Below are positions 18,201 through 25,290 of a stretch of 64,000 nt of DNA, piece by piece. The stretch comes from Vibrio coralliilyticus ATCC BAA-450 (GTDB lineage Bacteria > Pseudomonadota > Gammaproteobacteria > Enterobacterales > Vibrionaceae), in contig NZ_ACZN01000018.1 of the NCBI RefSeq assembly GCF_000176135.1, positions 248,001-312,000 on the forward strand. The letters are read 5' to 3'. Within the stretch, counting starts at the first letter, position 1. Each line of letters begins with the position of its first letter. Made by a program: the position numbers and the translations under genes. Under the pieces are notes generated by a model. That model was not told the origin of the DNA. It saw nothing but the letters and a program-made list of their open reading frames with translations, and did no database searches.

Positions 18201-18934
18201 GCCTCCTTTAGCTCTTGTGCTTTCGCTGAGAAAGTTTCAATACTTGTTGCTACTACTTCAACAGCAAGTGGTTTCTGAAAAATCTGAGCGAGCTTATCTG
18301 CTTCATCAGCAAGAGTGGTTTCCTTAATTGCTTGATTATAGGCAGAGACTTCTTTTTGAAGGTTTTGCATCGATGCAGTTTCACTATAAAAGAAACTACT
18401 CATGTAAGAGAGAGAGCTTGGCGAAGGCAACGGTGCTGGGCGGATATAACCAGTGATAGACTGTGCTGCTTGCTCTAAGTTAGACATCGGGATAGTTTTA
18501 GGCGAAGTTGACGCATCCACTGGTTTATTATCAGTTTCAATCTGTCTATCTGCGCTGTTAACCGACTTAGCGTCTTTCTTTTCAACAGTCACAGAATCCT
18601 GCGTCAACTGTTTGATTAAACGAGATGTTAGCGGTGTCTGACCGCTAAAGTCCATCTTGTTGGCTACCTTGCCTGCAAACTCTTCACCATATTCATGCGC
18701 TAGCGCGCTCAGGAATACACCTAGTGTTTTAAGGTTTCCCTCAGTTTGCTTTTGGACAAACTCCTGAACTGCATTTAGATCACTTAGTAAAGGAATCTGG
18801 GTTAACCATTGCATCACCTTTTCTGCAAAGCTGAACTGAGATGTTACGATAACGGGGTCGCCAGAAACGCTATCAGCCAGTGTTAGCTGGCCATTTTCGA
18901 CACTGGTTGTAAATTGGTTCAGTTCAATCGGCAT
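15209..18934 (-). CDS. Giant candidate T3SS effector, 1241 residues
   Basis: I cannot place this protein in a family. It is long, acidic to neutral and mostly helical, with predicted coiled coils at ~185-270 and ~580-730. A small-residue-rich hydrophobic stretch lies at ~905-960 (PYMAGAAKGAAGSGLVANGA) and a stronger membrane-hairpin candidate at ~1055-1100 (GASIVALIVFAIVGTGG, AIAAIAGVGTTPISAY). No signal peptide is present. The gene overlaps a class I T3SS chaperone gene by 11 bases and is inserted between sctW and ssaM. A secreted effector or a very large translocator-like protein is therefore likely. Edwardsiella T3SS islands also encode a very large effector (EseJ); likeness in size and context is all I can claim. 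GGAGGCG precedes the ATG. Confidence 0.65.
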   Translation of the reverse strand: MPIELNQFTTSVENGQLTLADSVSGDPVIVTSQFSFAEKVMQWLTQIPLLSDLNAVQEFVQKQTEGNLKTLGVFLSALAHEYGEEFAGKVANKMDFSGQTPLTSRLIKQLTQDSVTVEKKDAKSVNSADRQIETDNKPVDASTSPKTIPMSNLEQAAQSITGYIRPAPLPSPSSLSYMSSFFYSETASMQNLQKEVSAYNQAIKETTLADEADKLAQIFQKPLAVEVVATSIETFSAKAQELKEALATVESAIERLPKVQQNDVIQLKRSVFKENDRLDVIKSLASSYSQAWNLESTGYQAFEKFYATCSPSLKSALTPELTKLSYELISNSPSLDSEALANRLSDKLVQYASDMSTVNLRVLSEVLAEKVPSLANDVLTPFPKEEQKAQLGAINLIRQALSQSRAELKEEQKGIEARLDIPSKIIQLRHGAAVFAKEMQQFIESDSTVEDQFAATLAALTGNVWLVVKGDSLMPDDLTDYDDLDLTEQVRNELPHVEISDKTRKLAEDVIQAQHRLSWLDRKNSITHERNNRAGVDIYADIQSKQLGDNITRNLPLYTDYLDEKISAAKAYVASLEALASLDISDGVTNQITVMHEDAKHQLTRLTKLEAQCRTVQIAQDTKVLLGNKLTRLDTMLDQTIDANTKRLNLQGFLSFLSPLRANNDQVRTLVLERKELQVELDKQEKYVVDLHGKGWRSKPEVESVKEVAQLKSLELSMASLVKDIELLDDEYEKSMLELTHFDRQVTKEKGYPGVSGNSLESWSAWVKQNVAGNWSGDYRPDLSTLILERQMAKVGINSYTEAYQKLYNTLSSGELSSNYQGVMNTLGQLHNWAMVHPVESQALAGNLTHAYQIISSNSGWFGNDLAAMASTVWKTGTVENQVKDILQGRREFLPSHESMSMTAEMIALLHLAQCAPYMAGAAKGAAGSGLVANGASQLVSALVPGSTLVKPMASMFGGLVQTWSERKMANVVNRHRSTEVMVNALMAGIRKQGSFNERAQAVASYAMQRQALQDVGTLSRDCFETSKAGAMSRMWQDAKNTWQEMNWKAKAFSVATTAAVTLSGASIVALIVFAIVGTGGLAIAAIAGVGTTPISAYFSRTAMNLIASTNFLGMNDAHNRAKEKMTQQRVDEALRRLANKTKDDQRLGDLLGDSLKDAGQLIQLSHLPEDQREKSFRYQISSIASEREQQMIEQNARNKAELIETAKSYVPEALLKDENGAIDWGSCYQQVEQALVKQAA

Positions 18935-19355
18935 AATAAACGCCTCCTAGTGATGTAACGTGTTCATTGGACAAATTATTTTGATGAAAGTCGGTGTGTA
19001 GTTGCTCATATTGACTAACCACTTCAGTGAGTTGTTCAAAAATCTCGTCACCGTTTTGAGGAGAATGAATACGAACCTGATATAGAAGCGCACGGGTGCT
19101 CTCTTCATAGAAGATATGACCAATGCCCAGCTCATTTAATGTATGGTTAAGCTGAAGTGCTCGCTTAAAAGTTTTACCCTCAATTTCAGGTTCTACTGTC
19201 GTCAGCATGCATCTCAGCATCCAATCCTGATCATTTGGCGCCATCGATACCATAAGATGCTCATCCAGCAGCAACATGCATTGGCTTGACTGGTCAAACA
19301 CCAAAGGCAGCCCTAATTTTTCACCAAGGCGGTTTAGCAGTAGTTCATGATTCAT
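18924..19355 (-). CDS. CesT-type chaperone of the giant effector
   Basis: The 143-residue acidic protein has the class I T3SS chaperone layout. An N-terminal helix (LLLNRLGEKLGLPLVFD) is followed by strands CMLLLDEHLMVSMAP and WMLRCMLTTV, the helix ALQLNHTLNELGIGHIFYEE, a strand YQVRIH and a long C-terminal helix EIFEQLTEVVSQYEQLH. This is a clear Tir-chaperone (CesT) pattern. Its end overlaps the 1241-residue protein's start by 11 bases, so that protein is its probable client. Confidence 0.8.
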   Translation of the reverse strand: MNHELLLNRLGEKLGLPLVFDQSSQCMLLLDEHLMVSMAPNDQDWMLRCMLTTVEPEIEGKTFKRALQLNHTLNELGIGHIFYEESTRALLYQVRIHSPQNGDEIFEQLTEVVSQYEQLHTDFHQNNLSNEHVTSLGGVYYAD

Positions 19356-19380
19356 TGTCGTTCTCCCCTTAACGGATTGA

Positions 19381-20394
19381 TCATTCGTTCCATTGGTCTA
19401 GAAGTTCGAGCATGGCTTCCTGAACGTGCTCTTTTTGTTCTGGATCTCGATAACAGGCTTCAGCCATTACCGCCATTAAGTCTTTCCAGCGTCGCAGGAA
19501 CACCACTTTACGTTCATCAACCAGCGCTAACCGATTGATAATCAGTGATAGTGCGTCTGGATATATCCAGGACTGCTCAAGCAACTCTATCGTGGCGGAC
19601 ATAACAGAATGAGGCTCCAACACCATCGCCTTAGCCAGAGAGATGCAATGGTCCTCAAATGTAAGAAACAGCAATAACCGTTTTAAGTCTTCAATTGTGG
19701 CCGCAACTTTGGTCATATCGTCACGTCTTTGGCCTTCATCAAGCGGTTCAGCCATGGAGCGAATAAGGATGCGAATATACTGTCGTCTATCTTCATGCTG
19801 CTCTAATAGCTCAAACCAATGCGCTAGGCCTTTTTCACCTCGTTTGGCATGTTGATAGAGCTGGCGAACGGCGCGTAAACCATTCTTATCAACATTCATC
19901 CCTTGCGCGGCAGCTAAGATTTCTAGCTCGATTTCTTCTTCCGCGAGCAGTTCAGCAAGGCGTTTCTTGAGCTGTTTCTTCATCGCTGGGTCTAAACCCT
20001 TAAAACCAAGAAGAGACGTCAAAACCAAGGCGATCTTTCCCTTGTCTAAGCCTGACTTTTCTAGCGCAGAAAACACCTGAGAAGCGTCTTTCATTTGCGA
20101 AAGCTGCTCTGAGATTCGATTGATTGACTGGCGTGCCATCTCATCCATTTGCTGGAGAAGCTTTTCCATGCCATTCATCATCGGATCCTGCGTTTTAGCG
20201 GCTAGGTTCAAACGCTTCATCATGCTACTCAGCCCAAGGCTTAACCCTTCCATGGTTTCTTCCATAGCTTCGGCTCTTACTTCAGCAAGGGCTGCACTCG
20301 CTAGCGAGGCGGTTGACTCATTGGCTGGCGCGGTGTTGGGCGTATTTTGAGGGAATGCATGAAACTCTGCACTGGCGTTTCCATCAACTCTCAT
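19381..20394 (-). CDS. sctW: T3SS gatekeeper SctW (SsaL/SepL type)
   Basis: The 337-residue protein follows sctL, as ssaL follows ssaK in SPI-2. A disordered N-terminus (1-50) is followed by helical X-bundle domains (LLAEEEIELEILAAAQGMN, QLYQHAKRGEKGLAHWFELL) and a C-terminal TyeA-like bundle (RLALVDERKVVFLRRWKDLM). SctW controls the order of secretion, holding effectors until translocators are assembled on the host membrane. In SPI-2 it works with SsaM and SpiC, both of which have candidates here. Confidence 0.88.
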   Translation of the reverse strand: MRVDGNASAEFHAFPQNTPNTAPANESTASLASAALAEVRAEAMEETMEGLSLGLSSMMKRLNLAAKTQDPMMNGMEKLLQQMDEMARQSINRISEQLSQMKDASQVFSALEKSGLDKGKIALVLTSLLGFKGLDPAMKKQLKKRLAELLAEEEIELEILAAAQGMNVDKNGLRAVRQLYQHAKRGEKGLAHWFELLEQHEDRRQYIRILIRSMAEPLDEGQRRDDMTKVAATIEDLKRLLLFLTFEDHCISLAKAMVLEPHSVMSATIELLEQSWIYPDALSLIINRLALVDERKVVFLRRWKDLMAVMAEACYRDPEQKEHVQEAMLELLDQWNE

Positions 20395-20409
20395 CTGCTA
20401 AACTCTCTC

Positions 20410-21060
20410 TTAAGCTGTCGACTGCTGATTAGGATGGGAGAACGAATCGAGTAGCGTTCGCAATTGCTGATCAAGATCGATTCTGACAACCAAACTGTTT
20501 GATGACAGCTCTGCTTGAGCTCGATTCAACTCAGTTTTGACCTGCACATTTAAATTCTCCCCAAACTCATGTTCCATCGTCGAATAATGTTCTTGAGGAA
20601 CAAAAAGCGTCAGGCTCTGTTTGGTTGTTTGAGCAGCGATTTGATCGCTTATTCGCTTGACCAAAAATTGGCTGATGTCCTGCTCTGCGGACCATTGCTC
20701 AATAACATTGCGTACTTGCTGACGAATTCGCCCTTTCAAGTTTTCGATTAGGCTACGTTCAAGCTCCCCTTGTTCGACAAGCCAACTAACCGACTCCTTT
20801 ATTGCCTGTTGCTGGGCTTGTTCTCGCCATGTCGATTCCAATTGCTCCGCGTTTTGGTGTGCTACTTGAAGGATACGTTCGGCTTGGTGATGGGCTTCGT
20901 CCCTTTTCAGACGTGCTTGACGAATGATTGCAGCTATTCGTTGACGGGCATTCGTTTCACAATGTGTTCTGCGGATGGCTGATTCAATTTGTTGTTTGGA
21001 AACCGTGTCACCAGATTTGTCTAAGTCACAATGCGTTACTGATATAACAAATGGCTTCAT
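20410..21060 (-). CDS. sctL: T3SS stator protein SctL
   Basis: The 216-residue product is read from the ATG at 21060, which overlaps the sctK stop as ATGA; a longer frame into sctK was rejected. It contains a long charged helix (RQRIAAIIRQARLKRDEAHH) followed by a FliH/HrpE-like C-terminal domain (SLTLFVPQEHYSTMEHEF). SctL links the ATPase SctN to the SctQ-SctK sorting platform and restrains its activity. It corresponds to SsaK. Confidence 0.88.
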   Translation of the reverse strand: MKPFVISVTHCDLDKSGDTVSKQQIESAIRRTHCETNARQRIAAIIRQARLKRDEAHHQAERILQVAHQNAEQLESTWREQAQQQAIKESVSWLVEQGELERSLIENLKGRIRQQVRNVIEQWSAEQDISQFLVKRISDQIAAQTTKQSLTLFVPQEHYSTMEHEFGENLNVQVKTELNRAQAELSSNSLVVRIDLDQQLRTLLDSFSHPNQQSTA

Positions 21061-21635
21061 AAAAAACGCTCCAATCTGAATATCCAGCTTTCGACACGCT
21101 CTATGTCGTCTTGAGCAAGTGCAATCGGTGTATCGAATACCGGTAAGCTCAGGCGAAACAGCGACCAAAAAGGTTGATCGCTCCAAAGGTGGTAGATGGC
21201 GCTGGCACTAAAAAGCTCAGCTTGTTCCAGAACATTGTTTGCTGACCATGCTGGAGGTTCGCTACCCGCTGGCCATAGAGCTATCAACTGTTCAATTTGA
21301 GGTTGAGTAAATTTCTGTCGTAAGACGCTTCGGTAGCTGCTATCCCACAAGTAATCTGGGCAGTTTTGCGACAACAACCCAGCGGCTGTCGCAAGTAGAG
21401 AGATTCTTGGCAAAACAGACAGCCACTTATTCATTTCCTCTGAGCATTCATCTAACCATACTGACTGACACCCAGAACGGCTTAAAATGACCTTATCAAG
21501 GCGCTTACTTACCAATTGATTGTTTTCTCGAACAGATTGAATAGTCTCCAGATCCAGCTTTGACCACCATTGAGGGTGCAATCTTGAGCTGACTTCCCTC
21601 AGCATTTTGTTCTGCGATATCGTGTCAACAATCAT
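21057..21635 (-). CDS. sctK: T3SS sorting platform adaptor SctK
   Basis: The 192-residue protein sits between sctJ and sctL, in the place of STM1410 in SPI-2 and orgA/mxiK elsewhere. This family is poorly conserved. The visible features fit: Trp-rich hydrophobic segments (RLHPQWWSKLDL, LWPAGSEPPAWSANN) and a C-terminal helical part. SctK connects the SctQ pods to the SctD ring. The assignment rests mainly on gene order and size. Confidence 0.7.
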   Translation of the reverse strand: MIVDTISQNKMLREVSSRLHPQWWSKLDLETIQSVRENNQLVSKRLDKVILSRSGCQSVWLDECSEEMNKWLSVLPRISLLATAAGLLSQNCPDYLWDSSYRSVLRQKFTQPQIEQLIALWPAGSEPPAWSANNVLEQAELFSASAIYHLWSDQPFWSLFRLSLPVFDTPIALAQDDIERVESWIFRLERFL

Positions 21636-21637
21636 CT

Positions 21638-22366
21638 TCAGCCCTCTTTTCTTCGGCTTAACCCCAGCCCAGCTACACCGGCAATAAGCACACTACCTAA
21701 ACCAACGGTTACCGGAGTTTTGTTTGCGACGAGCCAGTTCTGGACATCGTCCCAATCGGAGCTAGGTTGAACGACTGGCTGATAACGGAAGTCTGCGGGT
21801 TGTAAGAACAAACTGATGTTTTCGTATTGCAAATCAGGAACCGCATTTTTAATCAGATTCCGTATCTGGGATTCTGAGTTGCCTAAGTTCGCCTCCGGAG
21901 AGTACTTGATGTACACAGCAGCCGATTTTTCACTGGGTGCTGCACGTCCTGTATTGGTGCTCTTATCGCTTTGAGCAATTGATACTCGTGCGCTGATAAC
22001 ACCATCCATGCTAGATAGTGTTCTCTCCAATTGTTGCTCTTTTAAATAGCTCATCTTGGCGTCTTCCTGAGCTGGGGAAGAGACAAGCTGACCGGAAGGA
22101 AATAGCTGCTCGATACCAACGTATTCGGCCTTCGGATAACCATTTTGTCTTAACAATTCAACCGCATTAATGAATTGATCTTTTTCGATCTTCAGTGTTA
22201 CCTTGCCCGTTTTTGCGTCAGTTTCTGAGCTTGCATCAATATGATTGAGCATAAGCAACGCCACCATTTGGTTGGCTTCAGACTGCGGCAGGTTTTGGTA
22301 GAGTTCGACTTTACAACCTGTCAACAGCAAAGCCATTACTAAGGCTAGCCATTTGAACTTTTTCAT
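21638..22366 (-). CDS. sctJ: T3SS inner ring lipoprotein SctJ
   Basis: The 242-residue protein has a lipoprotein signal ending in LLTGC (Cys18), two ring-building motif domains (NQMVALLMLNHIDASSETD, RTLSSMDGVISARVSIAQ) and a C-terminal membrane helix (VGLGSVLIAGVAGLGL) before the basic RRKEG end. This is the full YscJ/PrgK architecture. It forms the inner membrane ring with SctD. The start overlaps the sctI stop as ATGA. Confidence 0.96.
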   Translation of the reverse strand: MKKFKWLALVMALLLTGCKVELYQNLPQSEANQMVALLMLNHIDASSETDAKTGKVTLKIEKDQFINAVELLRQNGYPKAEYVGIEQLFPSGQLVSSPAQEDAKMSYLKEQQLERTLSSMDGVISARVSIAQSDKSTNTGRAAPSEKSAAVYIKYSPEANLGNSESQIRNLIKNAVPDLQYENISLFLQPADFRYQPVVQPSSDWDDVQNWLVANKTPVTVGLGSVLIAGVAGLGLSRRKEG

Positions 22367-22668
22367 TGCATTGTCACCAGTTTGTTGATCGATTGAGAAA
22401 GGCTACCAGCCGTTTTTGCTGCAAGATCGACTTCCACTAAAGCTCTTGTCACCATAGTTTGGCTCTGAATAGCCTGATCGGGTGAAATCCCCATAGGAGC
22501 GCTCGAGTTAGGCATTGGGCCGATAATGTCATTGAGCTTGGCTGTTTCCTGTGTTCCCTGTTGCATTAGTTGGCTGAACTTATCCACCATGGCTTTATCT
22601 GGGTTGACTGTTTCAGCCTGCTTATCCAGAGCCGAATAGGTTGCTTTAGCAATTGCACTCAGTTCCAT
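22363..22668 (-). CDS. sctI: T3SS inner rod protein SctI
   Basis: The 101-residue helical protein lies before sctJ, where ssaI lies in SPI-2. The C-terminal segment with VEVDLAAKTAGSLSQSINKL matches the rod/needle-like polymerising helix of the family. GGAGG precedes the ATG. It builds the rod connecting the export gate to the needle. Confidence 0.88.
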   Translation of the reverse strand: MELSAIAKATYSALDKQAETVNPDKAMVDKFSQLMQQGTQETAKLNDIIGPMPNSSAPMGISPDQAIQSQTMVTRALVEVDLAAKTAGSLSQSINKLVTMQ

Positions 22669-22963
22669 GTTGACCTCCGGTAATCAGTGAACAAATTTTC
22701 TGTGTGTCTGCACTTTCAGTGGTCGATACGTACAAATAACGCAAACCTTCAGCTTGAGGCGTATGTAACCCGTTCAAAGAGCGAATTGCCTGAGCTCTTT
22801 TGTCGAGAGCAAAATAGATCAAGCTGGCACAAACTCGTCTGTCTTCTTCATTTTCAATCAGTAAAGGGAAAACATTTACGATGCTAAGTGCATGTTTTTC
22901 TAGCCTGTGGTTTGCCGCTGCCAGTGCTGCTTCAACAAGCAGTTGTTTGTCTGAACTGTTCAT
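22646..22963 (-). CDS. SsaH-like needle chaperone
   Basis: The 105-residue protein overlaps sctF (ATGA) and sctI (23 bases). In SPI-2 this position holds ssaH, related to YscG-type TPR-like chaperones that cap the needle subunit in the cytoplasm. The pattern ENEEDRRVCASLIYFALDKR followed by AQAIRSLNGL fits two short helical repeats. The product carries four cysteines, two of them in the last three residues. Confidence 0.7.
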   Translation of the reverse strand: MNSSDKQLLVEAALAAANHRLEKHALSIVNVFPLLIENEEDRRVCASLIYFALDKRAQAIRSLNGLHTPQAEGLRYLYVSTTESADTQKICSLITGGQHGTECNC

Positions 22964-23175
22964 ATCTTCGCTATAATCCCCTGCACCATGTCTTTGACTG
23001 CTTTGATCAAGGCACTCTCATACCCTAGAAAGTTGGAATATTGCTGCACTGAAAATTGGGCTTGCAGCATTTGATCTGGGTTGTTGGGGTCCGCTTGTGC
23101 CATTTTGGTTTTAATGTCCTGTGCTGATTGTGCAGACATCTGGGACAATTGGTTGATAATCGCATTAAGATCCAT
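22960..23175 (-). CDS. sctF: T3SS needle protein SctF
   Basis: The 71-residue protein has the exact length and layout of SsaG-type needles: a helix with SQMSAQSAQDIKTKM, the NPDQMLQAQFSVQQYSN turn and the C-terminal polymerising helix ALIKAVKDMVQGIIAKI. GGAGGTC precedes the ATG. Only 9 bases separate it from the AraC gene, so regulator and needle share a transcript. Confidence 0.96.
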   Translation of the reverse strand: MDLNAIINQLSQMSAQSAQDIKTKMAQADPNNPDQMLQAQFSVQQYSNFLGYESALIKAVKDMVQGIIAKI

Positions 23176-23184
23176 ATCGACCTC

Positions 23185-23889
23185 CTATCTTTTGCTACCC
23201 GCACGAAACTCGGATGGGCTGCATTGGTAGCGCTTTTTGAAAGCACCAATAAAGTGGGAGTGGCTACTAAAACCGGCATCAAAAGCGACGTCTGCGATCT
23301 TACGATCCGTTTCTAAAATCACTTGTTTTGCGTAGTTTAGGCGTTGCTCGGTCAGCCAGGTTTTAGTTGATTGGCCGTAGTATTTGTAAAAAGCCGTGTT
23401 GAGCTTAGTCACTTCCATCCCGAGCTTTTCGGCGTAGCGAGATACTGTCCATTGCTCGTATAGATGCTTGTTTACAAAATCAAAAACTTTATCGTTAGAA
23501 TTCGCGTATAGGTTAAGAAGATTGGAGAAGTAAGGCTTGTCCATCTCAAGGCAATAGGTAAAGACGAACCGCAACATCACGGCTTTGTTTACTTTGTGAA
23601 GCTGCTGAATGACATTCACCAGTTCATCAAACACAGGAACCGCGTTCACTTCGCCAACTGCAGGTTGAGTAGCTGTATCGCTGGATTTAATAAGGTCCGT
23701 TAGTAATGGATAAACTAAACAAATTTCACCCGGATAAAAGAATACGCTCATCCAGTCATTGCGATTTGCCGCATGTATTTCGGCCTCTTCCCCGACCATA
23801 ACGAGCTGGTTTGCTGCCACCTCTGTTCGCTTTCCTTGATAATCGATATGACCAGGCTTATAAAACAACACCACTTGTAATGCTTTCAT
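23185..23889 (-). CDS. AraC-family transcription activator, EsrC-like
   Basis: The 234-residue protein ends in a two-helix-turn-helix AraC/XylS domain (WTVSRYAEKLGMEVTKLNTA; DVAFDAGFSSHSHFIGAFKKR; YQCSPSEFRA). The N-terminal ~130 residues form a variable sensory or dimerisation part. It is the first gene of the operon that runs on into sctF-ssaH-I-J-K-L-W and the giant effector. EsrC, an AraC regulator in the Edwardsiella T3SS island, and ExsA elsewhere play comparable roles. A perfect palindrome 62 bases before its start recurs before two other T3SS operons, so it may control itself and them; that link is inference. Confidence 0.85.
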   Translation of the reverse strand: MKALQVVLFYKPGHIDYQGKRTEVAANQLVMVGEEAEIHAANRNDWMSVFFYPGEICLVYPLLTDLIKSSDTATQPAVGEVNAVPVFDELVNVIQQLHKVNKAVMLRFVFTYCLEMDKPYFSNLLNLYANSNDKVFDFVNKHLYEQWTVSRYAEKLGMEVTKLNTAFYKYYGQSTKTWLTEQRLNYAKQVILETDRKIADVAFDAGFSSHSHFIGAFKKRYQCSPSEFRAGSKR

Positions 23890-23950
23890 ATCAACGACCT
23901 TCTGTTTTTGTTGTTGTGTTTAGTTTGCCTAGGTCAAGCTAAGGTCGGTA

Positions 23951-23966
23951 TCAGGTGAACACCTGA
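23951..23966 (-). promoter_or_regulatory. TCAGGT-N4-ACCTGA palindrome, copy 3 (AraC-sctF operon)
   Basis: Perfect inverted repeat 62 bases before the AraC start. On the minus strand the 20 bases AGGTGTTCACCTGATACCGA are identical to those before ssaB at 58564, although the rest of the two promoters differs. Confidence 0.75.
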
Positions 23967-24040
23967 GTTCTGCTTTAGGAGTGTGGAAAGTGTTTATTTA
24001 TAAGGAGTTGAACGACTTTGCGCCGTATCCTTACAACATA

Positions 24041-24078
24041 AACTCGCCTTGAATATCTGCTGACATTCAAGGCGAGTT
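24041..24078 (-). terminator. Long stem-loop after the SnoaL-like gene
   Basis: AACTCGCCTTGAAT pairs perfectly with ATTCAAGGCGAGTT (14 bp) around a 10-base loop, 53 bases after the stop. The tail TTTATGTT is only moderately T-rich. Confidence 0.65.
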
Positions 24079-24131
24079 GTGGGTATTAATAGATAGTTCT
24101 GGTTTATCGTGCTTGCTTTGACTTTAGTAAA

Positions 24132-24542
24132 TTAAAAACCATTGGGGTTGTCGATAATGTATAACCAACCACCGTCGACATATATCATCGTCTCAAGCGC
24201 CGTTCCTTTTGTGACATTAGGAATCTCCCAATCAGAACGAATCATGGCTATATCACCATTTATATGGATTGAAACACTGCGTGTGATGATTTCTACATCA
24301 CCTTGCATGAAACTTTTAAGTGCAAGCTTTATCTCTTTATGGCCTTTAGCTTGGTTGCCGTTCTCATCCAAGATCATAACGGCATTTTCATGAAAGAGCG
24401 TGCCTAAACCTTCCAAGTCTTGTTGCGCAAAATATTGTCCAAACAGAGAGTGCAGCTCTGAAGGTGATTGTGGTTTTATGTAGTCAGCATTTGCTTGGAA
24501 GCTAAACGAGCAAAGAGAGACTAAAAGTAAGATCAAACGCAT
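24132..24542 (-). CDS. Exported SnoaL/DUF4440-like protein
   Basis: The 136-residue product has a signal peptide (MRLILLLVSLCSFSFQANA) and then a small NTF2-like cone fold. The pattern LHSLFGQYFAQQDLEGLGTLF, ENAVMILDENGNQAKGHKEI and a final YVDGGWLYIIDNP is typical of SgcJ/DUF4440 proteins. These act as small-molecule binding or isomerase-like proteins; no catalytic residue can be named. It is divergent from an HxlR regulator, which probably controls it. It marks the start of the non-T3SS accessory stretch. Confidence 0.7.
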   Translation of the reverse strand: MRLILLLVSLCSFSFQANADYIKPQSPSELHSLFGQYFAQQDLEGLGTLFHENAVMILDENGNQAKGHKEIKLALKSFMQGDVEIITRSVSIHINGDIAMIRSDWEIPNVTKGTALETMIYVDGGWLYIIDNPNGF

Positions 24543-24649
24543 GGGTGCTCCTTAAACTGAAATCGTGAATATGGGCCAAGTACGTTGACTTAACCCCTGA
24601 CAAATTACATTAAGGAAATTGTTCACTTTCTAAAATTAGGGTCTGAAAA

Positions 24650-24676
24650 GTAACTAGTTACCCATTGGTAACTAGT
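24650..24676. promoter_or_regulatory. Two GTAACTAGT direct repeats, probable HxlR operator
   Basis: GTAACTAGT occurs at 24650-24658 and 24668-24676, one and a half to two helical turns apart, between the divergent SnoaL-like and HxlR genes. The first is part of the palindrome TAACTAGTTA. HxlR regulators commonly bind such sites in their own intergenic regions. Confidence 0.6.
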
Positions 24677-24739
24677 GGGCTGAAGTGAAATTGGCAGTTA
24701 CACTCATATAGATATAAAAAGCGCTTGGAATAACGAACC

Positions 24740-25087
24740 GTGAAAACTTTGCAGTCAGAAACAAAGCACCAACTCCAACCTGATGACTATTGCAGTGTAG
24801 ATAAATACTTAACTCTTATTTCAACTAAATGGACTGCACATATTGTCTGGCTGTTGAGTGAGCATGAACAAATGCGTTTTGGTCAGATTCGTAAACAATT
24901 GGCTTTGGTATCCACCAAAGTTCTTACTGAGCGTTTGAAACTATTGCAACATCATGGGTTTGTATGGAGAAAACAAGAAGAAACTATCCCTGTTACGGTG
25001 AGCTACGGCCTTACCTCTAAAGGAAAAGAACTAGCACATGTTGTCGATATCATTGTGCAAAAAGCCGATGACTGGGATGCCATGTAA
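24740..25087 (+). CDS. HxlR-family transcription regulator
   Basis: The 115-residue protein is a winged-helix regulator. YLTLISTKWTAHIVWLLSEH is the HxlR hallmark (normally the G/S-KW-T motif), followed by RFGQIRKQLALVSTKVLTER and the wing VSYGLTSKGKEL. The start is a GTG at 24740 with only a weak GGAA upstream. Regulators of this type respond to electrophiles, quinones or redox changes, often through a cysteine, but only one cysteine near the N-terminus (Cys17) is present. The divergent SnoaL-like gene and the type III polyketide synthase downstream are possible targets. Confidence 0.88.
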   Translation: MKTLQSETKHQLQPDDYCSVDKYLTLISTKWTAHIVWLLSEHEQMRFGQIRKQLALVSTKVLTERLKLLQHHGFVWRKQEETIPVTVSYGLTSKGKELAHVVDIIVQKADDWDAM

Positions 25088-25186
25088 TCAGTCTTCTTGA
25101 AACTAATAAAAATGTTACTTCACTGTTCTTAAGAAGCAAAAAGAGTCTGATAACATCAATCATATCAATACCCCTAATCAATAACG

Positions 25187-25200
25187 TGAACGATCGTTCA
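25187..25200. promoter_or_regulatory. TGAACGATCGTTCA palindrome, TetR-type operator
   Basis: Perfect 14-bp palindrome 90 bases before the polyketide synthase. The form GAACG-N2-CGTTC is common for TetR/AcrR-family repressors. No TetR gene is visible in the window, so the regulator would act from elsewhere. Confidence 0.5.
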
Positions 25201-25290
25201 AGTTTGGATATACTAGAAAAATATATGAAATTAATTTAGTAAAGCATCCCTCCTCGTTTACTGGTAACTACAATCAAACGAGGTATTTCA

